Origin: Beroe forskalii | Taxonomy: Eukaryota; Ctenophora; Nuda; Beroida; Beroidae | Reading direction: 5' to 3' | NCBI GenBank assembly: GCA_011033025.1 | Contig: WFMF01000340.1 | Location: 124,001-188,000, forward strand | Length of the DNA: 64,000 nt | In this document: positions 46,030 through 56,874 of the stretch, piece after piece | How the letters are laid out: each line of letters starts with the position of its first letter | Position numbering within the stretch: position 1 is the stretch's first letter | The notes under the pieces: model-generated | Databases searched by the model: none | The model's input: only the letters and a program-made list of their open reading frames with translations | Told to the model about the DNA's origin: nothing | Made by a program: the position numbers and the translations under genes

Positions 46030-47506
46030 TATCTTGACAGATGTATGTAGTTTGAACCCATGTTACTTGCCCAAAGGCAGTTTGGACCCACGTAACTTGC
46101 CCTCACGTAGTCCGAACCCACGATACTAGCCCACACGCAAGTCTTACCCACACAACTTACCCAGACGAAGTCCAAACTACGTTATTCTAACTTGGAATTA
46201 CTAGAATTGATATATTTCTTAATTTCCACAAATCGTCTACGTGAACTCACGTGCTGAAATATAGCAACCAGATCTAATTTCACCTGCATTAGTCGTATTT
46301 GAACTCAATTCAACGTAACCAAGTCGAAAATCCCGTGTGAATATCAATTTCTTCAAATCCCTAATTTCTACAAATCGTCCGTGTGTACTCACGTGCTGAA
46401 ATATAGCAACTGGATCTAATTTCATGCGCATCAGTCGTATTTGAACTCATTTCAACGTAATCAAGTCGAAAATCCCGTGTAAATATCAATTTCTTCAAAT
46501 CCCTAATTTCTACAAACCGTCGCGTGAACTCACGTGATTCACTATTTCATCGTATATTTCCCACATTTAGTCACTGCGAGACATGAAGAAACCATTATTA
46601 ATTCACCATTGTATCACAGAATAGGGCTACAGTACAATTTTTCATCATAAACGCAATTTCAACCATTTTGCGGCTCAATTTTTAGAGGCTTCACATGACG
46701 ACATTTTTCGACCGATCATCTTGAAACTATTTTTATAGCTAAATCTCGAGGTCTAAAAGCAAAATATCGACGTAAAACATTATCCGATGAAAACTCTCTG
46801 AGTTAGAGATGTTCAAAGTAGTGCAAAATAACGTTTTATCGCAAAATACGTTATTTTAGTGGTTTTACGCGATTTTGATGACGTCATCACAGCTCCAAAA
46901 TAGGCTCAAACCAACTTCCCATATAGCCTATCAAGCAATTCTGCCTTAGTATAACATACTTTCACCGGTCTCATCTCAAGATACGTTGTACATCTCACTC
47001 GTTTAAGTTTTGACCTATAATTTGGAAATCGATTTTTCACCGTACCTTAGAAAATCGCATATATCTCGATGAAAAATCGAGATAGCCCGATGATCCGTAT
47101 GATTTTCTGAAAGCTCTTTAAATTTCCAACTAACGATTTTTCAACATTTTTTGAGCTATCTCCATTCCTTCTTGGTGAAAAATGCGCACAAAGATGACCT
47201 AAAAAGAAATAAAATTTCGCTAAGTTGATGACGTCATAGTGACGTGAAAATGACGTCACCAGAACTTCTCTTATAGCCTATAACATTTTCCCATCTTAGA
47301 TCAACAAAACCTGACCTCGATCATGGCTCTACCATTACCCGTTCTTGACATCTCATCGTTTCAAATTTGCTCCCAATTATCATGATACATCTTCTTATAT
47401 ATTATATATTATTATATCACCCTGTGACACTCAAATCTCTAACTTATACCCCTGGCCAGTTTTCTTTTTACCGCGGGGGGTTACCGCCCTGGCCAGGGCG
47501 GGAATT

Positions 47507-47650
47507 ACCACCAAAACCGTTGGACGGTTGGTCTAGTAACCCCCCGCTGGTTTGGATGTGGTCAGTCCATTTGTGACTTTTCAGGTTCCGTTGTCACATC
47601 CAAACCCGCGGGGGGTTACTAGACCAACCGTCCAACGGTTTTGGTGGTGA
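47507..47650. repeat. Long hairpin, copy 4
   Basis: Same arms, preceded directly by the CCCTGGCCAGGGCGGG hairpin (47455-47505). Confidence 0.9.
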
Positions 47651-48047
47651 TATCTTGACAGATGTATGTAGTTTGAACCCATGTTACTTGTCCATAGGCA
47701 GTTTGGACCCACGTTACTTGCCCTCACGTAGTCTGAACCCTCGTTACTAGCCCACACGCAAGTCTAACCCACATAAATCACCCTGAGGAAGTCCAAAACT
47801 AAGTTATTCTAACTTGGAATTACTAGAATTGATATATGTCTTAATTTCTACAAAACGTCCGTGTGTACTCACGTGCTGAAATATTTATATAGCAACCAGA
47901 TCTAATTTCATGTGCATTAGTCGTATTTAAACTCATTTCAACATAATCAAGTCGAAAATCCTGCGTAAATATCAATTTCTTCAAATCCCTTTATTTCTAC
48001 AAAACGTCCGCGTGAACTCACGTGCTTCACTAGTCCATCGAATATTT

Positions 48048-48258
48048 CCCCGTTATTCGGAACCCCGTTATTCGGACCCCAGTTATTCGGACCCCCGTTA
48101 CTCGGACCCCCGATATTCGGACCCCCGTTATTCGGACCCCCGTTATTCGGACCCACGTTATTCGGACCCCCGTTATTCGGACCCCCGTTATTCGGACCCC
48201 CGATATTCGGACCCCCGTTATTCGGACCCCCGTTATTCGGACCCCCGTTATTCGGACC
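48048..48258. repeat. 15-bp minisatellite, block 3
   Basis: About 14 copies of GTTATTCGGACCCCC with GATATTC and ACCCACG variants. Confidence 0.9.
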
Positions 48259-49010
48259 CACATAATCCGATGAAAACTCTATGAGTTGGAGATGTAAAAG
48301 TAGCGCAAAATAGCGTTCTATCACAAAATACGCTATTTTAGTGGTTTTACGCGATTTTGATGACGTCATCACAGCACCCAAATAAGCTCAAACCAACTTC
48401 CCATATAGCCTATAAGACAATTCCGCCTTAGTACAACATACTTTGACCGGTCTCATCTCAAGATAAGCTGCAGTTCTTGACATATCACTCGTTTAAGTTT
48501 TTCTCCTAAAATTTTGAAATTGATTTTTCACCGTACCTTAGAAAATCGCGTATATCTCGATGAAAAATCGAGATAGCCTGATGATCCATATGATTTTCTG
48601 AAAGCTCTTTAAATTTCCAACTAACGATTTTCAACATTTTGAGCTATCTCCATTCCTTCTTGGTGAAAAATGCGCTCGAAAATAGCCTATTTTCGCTAAA
48701 AACCAAATAAAATTTCGCTAAGTTGATGACGTCATAGTGACGTGAAAATGACGTCACCAGAACTTCTCTTATAGCCTATAACATTTTCCCATCTTAGATC
48801 AACAAAACCTGACCTCGATCATGGCTCTACCATTTCCCGTTCTTGACATCTCGGCTTTCCAAATTTGCTCCCAATTATCATGATATATATTATATATTAT
48901 ATATTATTATATATTATATCACCCTGTGACACTCAAATCTCTAACTTATACCCCTGGCCAGTTTTATTTTTACCGCGGGGGGTTACCGCCCTGGCCAGGG
49001 CGGGAATATT

Positions 49011-49830
49011 CGTCGGTGACATCGATACATTATATTACATGGCTCATCAGCCCTTATTCGCTACCATATACATCGGGGAATTTCATTAGTATAGGGTCGG
49101 TCGGATCCTGTAACCCCATGTTATGTGGTCGTTTTCGAACCTATAATACCATGTTATATGGTCGTTTCCGACCCTATAAGCCCGAGCTACAATGATGACT
49201 CCGACGTAGATTCAATATGAAAGTTTATGACGTGAGTCGCCTACATACCTTTTTAGGGTCGGGCGGATCCTGTAACCCCATGTTATAGGATTTTCCAAGA
49301 GTTTATAGCTTATTTAAAATGATGACATCGTCGTAGATTCAATAAGCAAGTTTATGACGTGAATTGGCTACATTTGTTTGCGGACCATTATACGAGTTAC
49401 GAGTAATGACCTGCCTCCTCAAGTGCCAATTCAATTTGAATAATTCGAATTCTGTGGTATTTGATTTTGAGACTCCAATAAACAATGTATTATTCAAATG
49501 ACGCCGATATCACGCTTTACTGTGGTAAATTGCTACATGGCATCACAATATGCATTCCACCGACACATATCTACAAGTATCTTGAGAGCGGACAAAATGC
49601 AATTACCGGTGAGAGCATCCTGCCCATAAAGCCATGACGCCTGATACAAGTACAACTATGAGACGTCATGTTTCATATTTCTCATGAATTTCCACCACAT
49701 AATTTATGTTATTTCGCCATGTAATATCACCATAGGTCTCAGGAGTACCTAATACCACATTGTTTTGAACTCGGCTTCGCCTCGTCCAAAACAAACCATT
49801 ATTGACCTCAGCTTCGCTTCGGCCAATAAT
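49011..49830. other. No gene recognised
   Basis: Contains a few copies of ACCCCATGTTAT-GG-CGTTTTCGAACC-like repeats (49110-49310). The frame at 48926-49195 covers these and is not supported as coding. Confidence 0.45.
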
Positions 49831-49831
49831 G

Positions 49832-50635
49832 GGCATAATAGGCCGCGAACTTTAGTTCGCCGCGAACCCGGGCGAACTCAGGCGAACCCGCGCAAACTCC
49901 GCGCGGGTTCGCAAGCGTTCGCCGACAGTTCGCCAATTTTTTTCCTTGGCGAACTCCGCTGAAGTTCGCCGAGTTCGCCAGACGTTCGCCGAACTCCGGG
50001 CGAACTCGAGCGAACTCAGGCGAACCCGCGCGGGAGTTCGCCGCAAACTGGCGAACTAGTTCGCCGCGAACTAGTTCGCAGCGAACTTAAAATTTTTGGT
50101 TGGCGAACGATTTTTGGAGTTCGCGGCGGACTCGTTCGCGGCGAACGAGTTCGCAGCGAACTAGTTCGCGGCGGACTAGTTCGCCGCGAACTACTTTTTT
50201 CTAAGTTCGCCGCGAACTAGTTCGCCGCGAACTAGTTCGCCGCGAACTAGTTCGCCGCGAACTTAGAAAAAAGTAGTTCGCGGCGAACTAGTCCGCCGCG
50301 AACTAGTTCGCTGCGAACTCGTTCGCCGCGAACGAGTCCGCCGCGAACTCCAAAAAATCGTTCGCCAACCAAAAATTTTAAGTTCGCTGCGAACTAGTTC
50401 GCGGCGAACTAGTTCGCTGTTTGCGGCGAACTCCGCGCGGGTTCGCCTGAGTTCGCTCGAGTTCGCCCGAGTTCGGCGAACGTCTGGCGAACTCTCGGCG
50501 AACTTCAGCGGAGTTCGCCAAGGAAAAAAATTGGCGAACTGTCGGCGAACGCTTGCGAACCCGCGCGGAGTTTGCGCGGGTTCGCCTGAGTTCGCCCGGG
50601 TTCGCGGCGAACTAAAGTTCGCGGCCTATTATGCC
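49832..50635. mobile_element. 804-bp foldback element FB3 (AGTTCGCCGCGAACT arms)
   Basis: Termini GGCATAATAGGCCGCGAACT and its exact inverted copy enclose two arms of about 400 bp made of GTTCGCCGCGAAC-type units. The units are themselves palindromic and the arms meet near 50235 without a spacer. There is no coding capacity. The flanks CAATAATG and GAATAAAT are only partly alike, so the target duplication is uncertain; the right flank is a tandem repeat that may have changed. The 64-89-codon frames here are by-products. Confidence 0.85.
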
Positions 50636-50636
50636 G

Positions 50637-50848
50637 AATAAATGATGACAAGTGAATATAAAGGATGATAGCGAATATATAAATGATGACAAGTGAATAT
50701 AAAGGATGATAGCGAATATATAAATGATGACAAGTGAATATAAAGGATGATAGCGAATATATAAATGATGACAAGTGAATATAAAGGATGATAGCGAATA
50801 TATAAATGATGACAAGTGGATATAAAGGATGATAGCGAATATATAAAT
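50637..50848. repeat. 41-bp tandem repeat, five copies
   Basis: The unit AAATGATGACAAGTGAATAT + AAAGGATGATAGCGAATATAT is repeated almost exactly, starting immediately at the end of FB3. Degenerate units trail to about 50950. Confidence 0.9.
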
Positions 50849-51607
50849 GATGTTACTTTAGTATATGATGATGATAGAGAAAATATATGATGATAGCGAA
50901 TGTATAATGTTGTAAATGAATATAGAAGATGAGAGTGAACATATGAAATGTTATTCTACACAAGGAAATATGTTAATTTCGAATCCGGAGTGTTAATTCC
51001 TATCTTCAATAACAGGTGTAATATAATTATCCTGATAATTATATAATTGGACACTGCTGGGTGTTCTGAAAAAGATCTCTTATATCTCGTACCTCGCGAC
51101 AGTGGGCTATTCCTACGTTATTCCTACGAGAATAAGGTGACGCCACTATAACGCCGCAATGGTGCGTTGGTGGCGACTTGATGATTTATTATATAGGAGT
51201 AAAACGTGAATAAAGATGATGTACATTAATTATATCATTATCTATTATGATATTATCTATACAGAAACCTACAAGTTTGAGGTTATGACTAGAGAAAAGA
51301 CTCTCCTCATGACCTTTCCAACTTGCTAATTGGCTCCTCTCCGCAGTAAAGGCAATTTTGCTGCATCCTCGCTCTAGTGAAATTAAGACACAGAGCATCT
51401 GTACATATTGTGTGTGGTGTGTACCATTCCGGTGACAGTAAGGGAAGACTGTCAATCTTCAATTGTCTGTAATTTCTCTACCTACCTTCTTTTTACAATC
51501 TTTTATTACCTTATTGATCCACTAACCGATGAAAATCAATGCAATCTGAATCTTTTCTATATGGTCGTGAGTGCCGCGGTGGCGGTGTCCTGTACGGAGC
51601 CACTCAC

Positions 51608-51661
51608 TTCGATTCCATGTTTAACGTGCCGTGCAGCGGGGGTCTGCGCTGAGTTCGCCAT
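51608..51661 (-). CDS. Possible first coding exon of an unidentified gene
   Basis: On the minus strand an ATG in good context (GACCATGGC) opens 18 codons (MANSAQTPAARHVKHGIE) that end at a strong donor GTGAGT. A TATATATA box lies 45 bp upstream. Local GC content is higher than the surroundings. A candidate acceptor (TTTCACTAG, about 51377-51385) would add about 15 codons before a stop, giving a very small protein. I do not recognise it. Confidence 0.3.
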
Positions 51662-51705
51662 GGTCAGGCACTTGGACGTACACAGTACTACAGCGACAGA
51701 TGTTG

Positions 51706-51713
51706 TATATATA
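51706..51713 (-). promoter_or_regulatory. TATA box candidate
   Basis: TATATATA on the minus strand, 45 bp before the ATG of the possible exon at 51661. Confidence 0.3.
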
Positions 51714-51714
51714 C

Positions 51715-52750
51715 CCTCTGTCTAATAGAGGTGTTTCCTTGCGTTTGGCAGTTGATGCTCACACAGTTCTATTTCATTTCCAATTAACTCTTAGAATTTC
51801 AATTATCTAAAATGTTGAAATTGAAACGTTGAGCAGTGAAACAAATATCCATATAATCCTGTGTTAGATACTAACATTTACATATGTGACGCTGCCAATC
51901 AACTAGTCCGTCCTCCTGATACCTTGAGTATCAGCTATCTGTTGTCCAAACACAGAGGTGTTAACCACCTCCAATGTCTTCTGGTGAGCATTAGCCACCT
52001 AATCAGTACCCTAACGATAATTGGCTCCCAATCGGTGCCGTGGATACTGGTACCGTCTTAGTCCCCAGCTACTTGGACAAAGTTACATGGTCAGAACGGT
52101 TTCAATTTAATATCAAACAACGTCAGATTTAATATTGCAATATATACCTATATTATGACACTTCATTTTACGAATATCTGACTTAAAAACATTTAAACTT
52201 ACATAATTTACTTTCTATTTTCGTTTGATGTGTATCGCATCTTTAAAGTGGCATATCGACATGTGTGAAGCCGCCTGTAGTTTTTTAAGCTATCCCTTCA
52301 TATAGCGCATAATCTTGAAATCATGTCCGTAGGAGACAACGCGTATTAGAGTGGTGAAGGTACACAATGGGAAGGACGGTAAAATTAGCATGGAATGCCC
52401 GCAGATCGCATTTCTGCACTCCCCTGTGTAATTATACATTAGATTATATTATATACATCGATACATTACATTTCAAAAGGACGAACTTTTTAGAATGAAA
52501 TAATGAATAAATGTTCTGGCATCAGTATAAGCTATGGAACTTTGCTTATTAGCTTATTCTAGGCTTTTTAGCTACTAGATAATTGCATTCTATAATTATT
52601 AATTACATGCATTATATAATAAGATGCATTTATTTGTGTATTTACTGTACGCAACCCATCAAATGATTACGCCACAATCACAAACATGTTTCCACGTGCA
52701 CTAATTAAGAAATGAGTATTATAAATCAATAAATAAATCTTATCTCTCCC
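51715..52750. other. No gene recognised
   Basis: AT-rich sequence without a convincing open frame, tandem repeat or hairpin. Confidence 0.45.
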
Positions 52751-53769
52751 GGGTGTCTTTCACGAACGCAAATCCTTGCACTTAGCAAAAACTTAAGTAT
52801 AAATTTAAGTACGGCTTGCCAATTGTTGTTCACGAAACTGAACTTAAGTACAACTTTTTACTTAACTTTTTTTACTTAAGTACAAGATGAAATATTTAAG
52901 TGCAACTCCTCCTCTCGCACTTAACCTGTACTAAACTCTGCGTGACACTCCTTATATGGTGCGTTATGCTCGCGTGATGTAATGGACACCACACTTAACT
53001 CCAGAAAAATACTTAAGTACGCACTAAACTAGGAGAGATTTAAGTAAAAAGTTAAGAGCGGTCTATACCGCTCTTAAACCGTACTTAACTTGCACTTAGC
53101 AAAAAATATGTGCAAATGTATCACAATTCAGAAAGCCTTGCTGCATACCTATAACAAACGCGGATGATTTCAAACAATTTAATTAAATACAAAAAAGTAC
53201 CTATACAGTAGTTTCATGATTAAATAATGGGAGAAATATTTTGTATCAAATTCGCGTCTGACCAATCCTTAAATAAGTAAATGATTAAATATTATGAATA
53301 AGTTATAAGATAATGAATTATCACTATGACCAATGTTCAGTTAAGACATGAAAGAATTTATGACGCTATCTCTGGCAAGCTGTCCCAGTTTGAGAGCCAC
53401 TCGTGTTTTCTTGTTGTTTACGAGCTGTTACCAAAACAAGCGAGAAGGTTACCGATATCTCGATGATAGGTAAAACCAGAAACATAATCAACGAGGTTTC
53501 CCAATTCCCGCTAACAACAACTTCCTATTTCGAGCTCTCTCATTGGTTAGTGTTTCGATCACGTGACCTACGTTACCATGATCACGTGTAAGTTAAGTGC
53601 GGTTAGTTGTGAGCGTTCGTGAACACCAATCTTTTGCAATCTTGTACTAAAGTACAAGTTTCCCCGATAGGATTTTGTTTCGTGAACAACAGAATTTAGT
53701 GCACTAACTTTAAGTGCGCACTTAACTTTTAAGTAAAAAAGTTAAGTACAAGTTTCGTGAAAGACACCC
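52751..53769. mobile_element. 1.0-kb foldback-like element FB4 (ACTTAAGTAC-rich ends)
   Basis: GGGTGTCTTTCACGAA on the left and TTCGTGAAAGACACCC on the right are exact inverted copies. The outer 150-200 bp on each side is rich in ACTTAAGTACAA/TTGTACTTAAGT units. The flanks CTCTCC(C) and GATCTCC are similar but not identical. The interior (52950-53600) holds no recognisable gene. The ends differ from the GGCA family, and an hAT-like origin is a guess. Confidence 0.7.
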
Positions 53770-55380
53770 AGATCTCCTCAAGATTGGCACATTTAGCCTC
53801 GTGATGGTTCATTACAAGTGACAACATTAGCACTGAGTCTCTGACATATTAATCCAATCTAACTAATAGCGGTCAGTCTCTTGATAGTGCGTGCACTGTC
53901 TGATGGTTACTCCCTGTAAGAGTACACAAATTGTGTTTTACCTTTTCCAATCTGTCCGGTCGGACATTTCCAGTCTGTTACTTATAGTCTCATTGACGAG
54001 TGTCACTCTAATACACAATATTATGTGCTTATCTTTTTATAAATGCTTAAATGGGCGTATCTTGTTACAAATGAGCCCTCTCAGTGTTCAGAGAATTGCA
54101 CTGCAATAAACGAAATGGAATGACACCAATAAATAAAAAGCTATTTTCTCTCTTCATCTCTTCAAGCTTGGCACCTTGGGGCCATCAGGATGACTCATCG
54201 CACGTAATGATTGTCTCATTAGCACATTGATAATGATAAAATCGAACGAAATTAGTCAGTTTCTTTATAGTCCTCAGTAGTACGCGCGGCACTGTTTAAG
54301 TATGCCTCTCTACAACAGTTTTATTCTAAATCCTCTTATCTGTCCGGTCGGACATTATGAAAGGGTTGCTTATCTTAGTACTATGTAAATTACAAAATTG
54401 ATAAAAGTAGGTACAGTATGTTATATTTCTCAAGCTCATCACTAATGGTACATCAATACCACCTTGATGACTCGTCTATACTGGAGTCAGAATTTTCATT
54501 ATTGGTTTTAACTCCAACTCAACGGGTTAGGACATACTTTCTCAATAGTCCTAGCTTTAGCACTCACTGTCACGGGGATACTCTCTTCACAGGTGACGTT
54601 CTGAACCTTAAAATCTGTTTGGTTGGCGTATCTCGGCGCCACGTCTTAAAATGAAATACAAACAATATAGGCTTCTTGTCTCATTTTGCACACGAGCAAT
54701 AGACGCGTGTGATGAGCCTTATTGATGATTCTAATTTTATCTACCTATATAATATGTCTTCTTTATATTTTTAGATATTGGTGATTTTCTTGCCCGAGAT
54801 GATAAAAGTTTATTAGAATCAAAATAATAATAGTAAATAAAAATAATTTATGATAAACGTAAGGATTTTAGCTTCAAAGTGATATCTCTCCCTAATCTGA
54901 GGAGCAGCATCTCTATGCATGCAACCTATAGCGTTGTCTTCAATCACATAATTAGACATTTAATAACGGAACGGGATTTTATTACAGTTTCACGATAATA
55001 AAGACCGAAATAATCCATCAGATTTAATGGTAGTGACATTGAAAAGCGGATCGCATTTCGGCCCTACCCTGTGCAGTAAGTTCTTTAAAGGTGACAGGTG
55101 GTATCCTGTCGATCCAGATTATTATCTATATCCGAACAATGAAACGTGCGCAGCTATTGTGCAGACTTCCTATCCTAGTTAAAGGCAAACATGTTTAGGT
55201 CTAGAATAATTTAAGTGTCTAACTACAATTAAACTATTACACTCCATTAGTCATGTCTCTAACATGAAGGGACAATGAGGCTATGATTCTTTTAGAAAAG
55301 CCGTTTATTTAATCTTTCTCTAGTAGGTACAATGGCAGTATTCATTCACCAAGACATTAGTGGTAATAATACTGGAAGGA
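53770..55380. other. No gene recognised
   Basis: AT-rich DNA. CTGTCCGGTCGGACA occurs twice (53952-53966 and 54342-54356) and is palindromic; nothing else stands out. Confidence 0.45.
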
Positions 55381-55385
55381 TAGCA

Positions 55386-55387
<2 letters not shown>

Positions 55388-55420
<33 letters not shown>

Positions 55421-55432
55421 TCTCTCTCCCGG
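55388..55432. repeat. (CT)n microsatellite
   Basis: About 14 consecutive CT units, followed by an interrupted tail. Confidence 0.95.
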
Positions 55433-55950
55433 CAATTTCCACCTCTTTCAGAATTAATTAGTGAATGAATTTAATAAGTAATTAGAAATTTATGTGACGG
55501 TACGCAGGCACAGTCTTTTATAATGTAATAATTGGGGATATCCTGGGCAAAAGATGCAGGAATTAATTTCCCAATTTCTGCATTCATGACTCAATGGATG
55601 CTCCCTCTGGTTGATAAGTTCACACAATTTACTCATTTAGCCTCGTGGAGTATAACATAGGGTCTGCATGCTCTATAAATGCCTTATGCAAACACCGCAG
55701 TAGTGCAAATCTCTGCTCTTTTGACATCCGCATATTAAATCTTTAATATTTTGTGGACCTCTTCTTTGTAGAACAAATACAGTCATCTTTGTAGTCAATA
55801 TTTTGTGGACTTTAGAAAATAGAACGTATGAATTAAGAGGTCACCTGTTTTACTCTCATTAATGATTTGAATAGTATATCAATATTAACTACCCCAAGCA
55901 GGATAATTTAGTTCTCTAAATAAATAAATCTTGTAGGAAATAAGACAAAC

Positions 55951-56154
55951 ATGGATCCAACAACAGCAAGTAATCAAGTCTATCGCTGCGAAGTCTGTGA
56001 TATCTTTGTCACTGGGGTGACACCGGGCCGCCTCCACATCAAGGGGAAAAAGCACATTGGAAAGGTTACCAAACTTAAGAAGGATATTGAAGAGGCCCAA
56101 CTAGATATTCTAGTTCTAGAAAGCTGTCAGATACTCTGTCATTTGAAGCCGTGA
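55951..56154 (+). CDS. U1-type C2H2 zinc-finger ORF, probably one exon of a larger gene
   Basis: The frame starts with ATG and contains YRCEVCDIFVTG followed by GRLHIKGKKHIGKV. Cysteines 13 and 16 and histidines 29 and 35 give C-x2-C-x12-H-x5-H, the spacing of U1-like/matrin-type fingers that bind RNA or DNA. A basic/acidic helix (KLKKDIEEAQ) follows. A possible 3' splice site (CTTGTAG) lies 15 bp upstream. After about 56110 another frame becomes the more protein-like (DTLSFEAVMEAELPITG, then SDLMEHLMTNQAPLD, to 56252), which suggests a frameshift or an intron. The function of the gene is unknown. Confidence 0.5.
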   Translation: MDPTTASNQVYRCEVCDIFVTGVTPGRLHIKGKKHIGKVTKLKKDIEEAQLDILVLESCQILCHLKP

Positions 56155-56269
56155 TGGAAGCGGAATTACCAATAACAGGCACCAGTGATCTAATGGAGCA
56201 TCTCATGACGAATCAAGCGCCTCTGGACCAAGCACGAAGTATGGGATGCAGTTGAGGCAATGATTGACA

Positions 56270-56866
56270 CGGAGGAAGATGAGGATCATAGCTGCCAATT
56301 TGCCCTTCTTTCGCAGGGTGCCCTGCTTTGCCCCGGTGCTTTTTGCCCTGCTTTGCAAACCGAGCCCTGCTTTAGCAGGGCAAATCAGTCCGAAAGGTAC
56401 CTATAATTTCCTGTAGGTATCATGGGAATAAGATATTCAAATCCATGAGTTAGAAAAATAAATACACACTTGATTATTACACCTGTAACCTGATTCAGTG
56501 ATTCGTCAATCATCATGGGGATTACAAGCATCTTCATTGATGGCTTTATTGAATTTATGCATTTTTTTTGCATTTTCGTTCAATTTTACATTCATATTAT
56601 CATAGCCATTTTAAATGAAAAAAAATCGTTTATTTTCGAAAAAAATTCAATTTGAACTCCAGTAAAAATCGCCTTAATATCTTGTCACCTTAATATCTTG
56701 CGCCTTAATTATTAGTCGCCTAAGTATATTTCTGGCCGTTTCTGGTACCTACTAAGGTAATCTGGCATGATTTTATTGTTATGCAACTTAAAATTTATAC
56801 ATTTAATATTTATAGAAAGTTTCTAATTTGTACATATCGAATATGAAATAAACAAAACAAGGCGGA
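56270..56866. other. No gene recognised
   Basis: Contains a short CCCTGCTTTGC repeat (56320-56382), then AT-rich sequence with CACCTTAATATCTTG repeats (56670-56720). Confidence 0.5.
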
Positions 56867-56874
56867 ACTGTACA

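Larger units (their letters stand above)
42990..49010. repeat. Complex array of about 1.3-1.6-kb units
   Basis: The units share, in order, a long hairpin (starts 43029, 44362, 45884, 47507), TATCTTGACAGATGTATGT, short GTTACTTGCCC/ACCCACGT repeats or a TTCGGACCCCC minisatellite, repeated AATTTCTTCAAATCCCCTAATTT blocks with GTGAACTCACGTGCTGAAAT, and a GATGACGTCATAGTGACGTG block with GATGAAAAATCGAGATAGCC. Units differ by loss or gain of sub-blocks. A last partial unit ends near 49010 with a GGCCAGGGCGGG hairpin also present at 47455-47505. No gene is embedded. Confidence 0.8.

Noticed and set aside
43702..48258. Open frames encoding RYSDP, LFGPP or GGPNN repeats
   Set aside because: The 15-bp minisatellite is a multiple of three, so every frame on both strands stays open. 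No start, domain or flanking exon supports translation.
49765..50815. Frames encoding ARVRLSSLEFARSS or SLSSFIFTCHH
   Set aside because: By-products of the GTTCGCCGCGAAC palindrome and the 41-bp tandem repeat.
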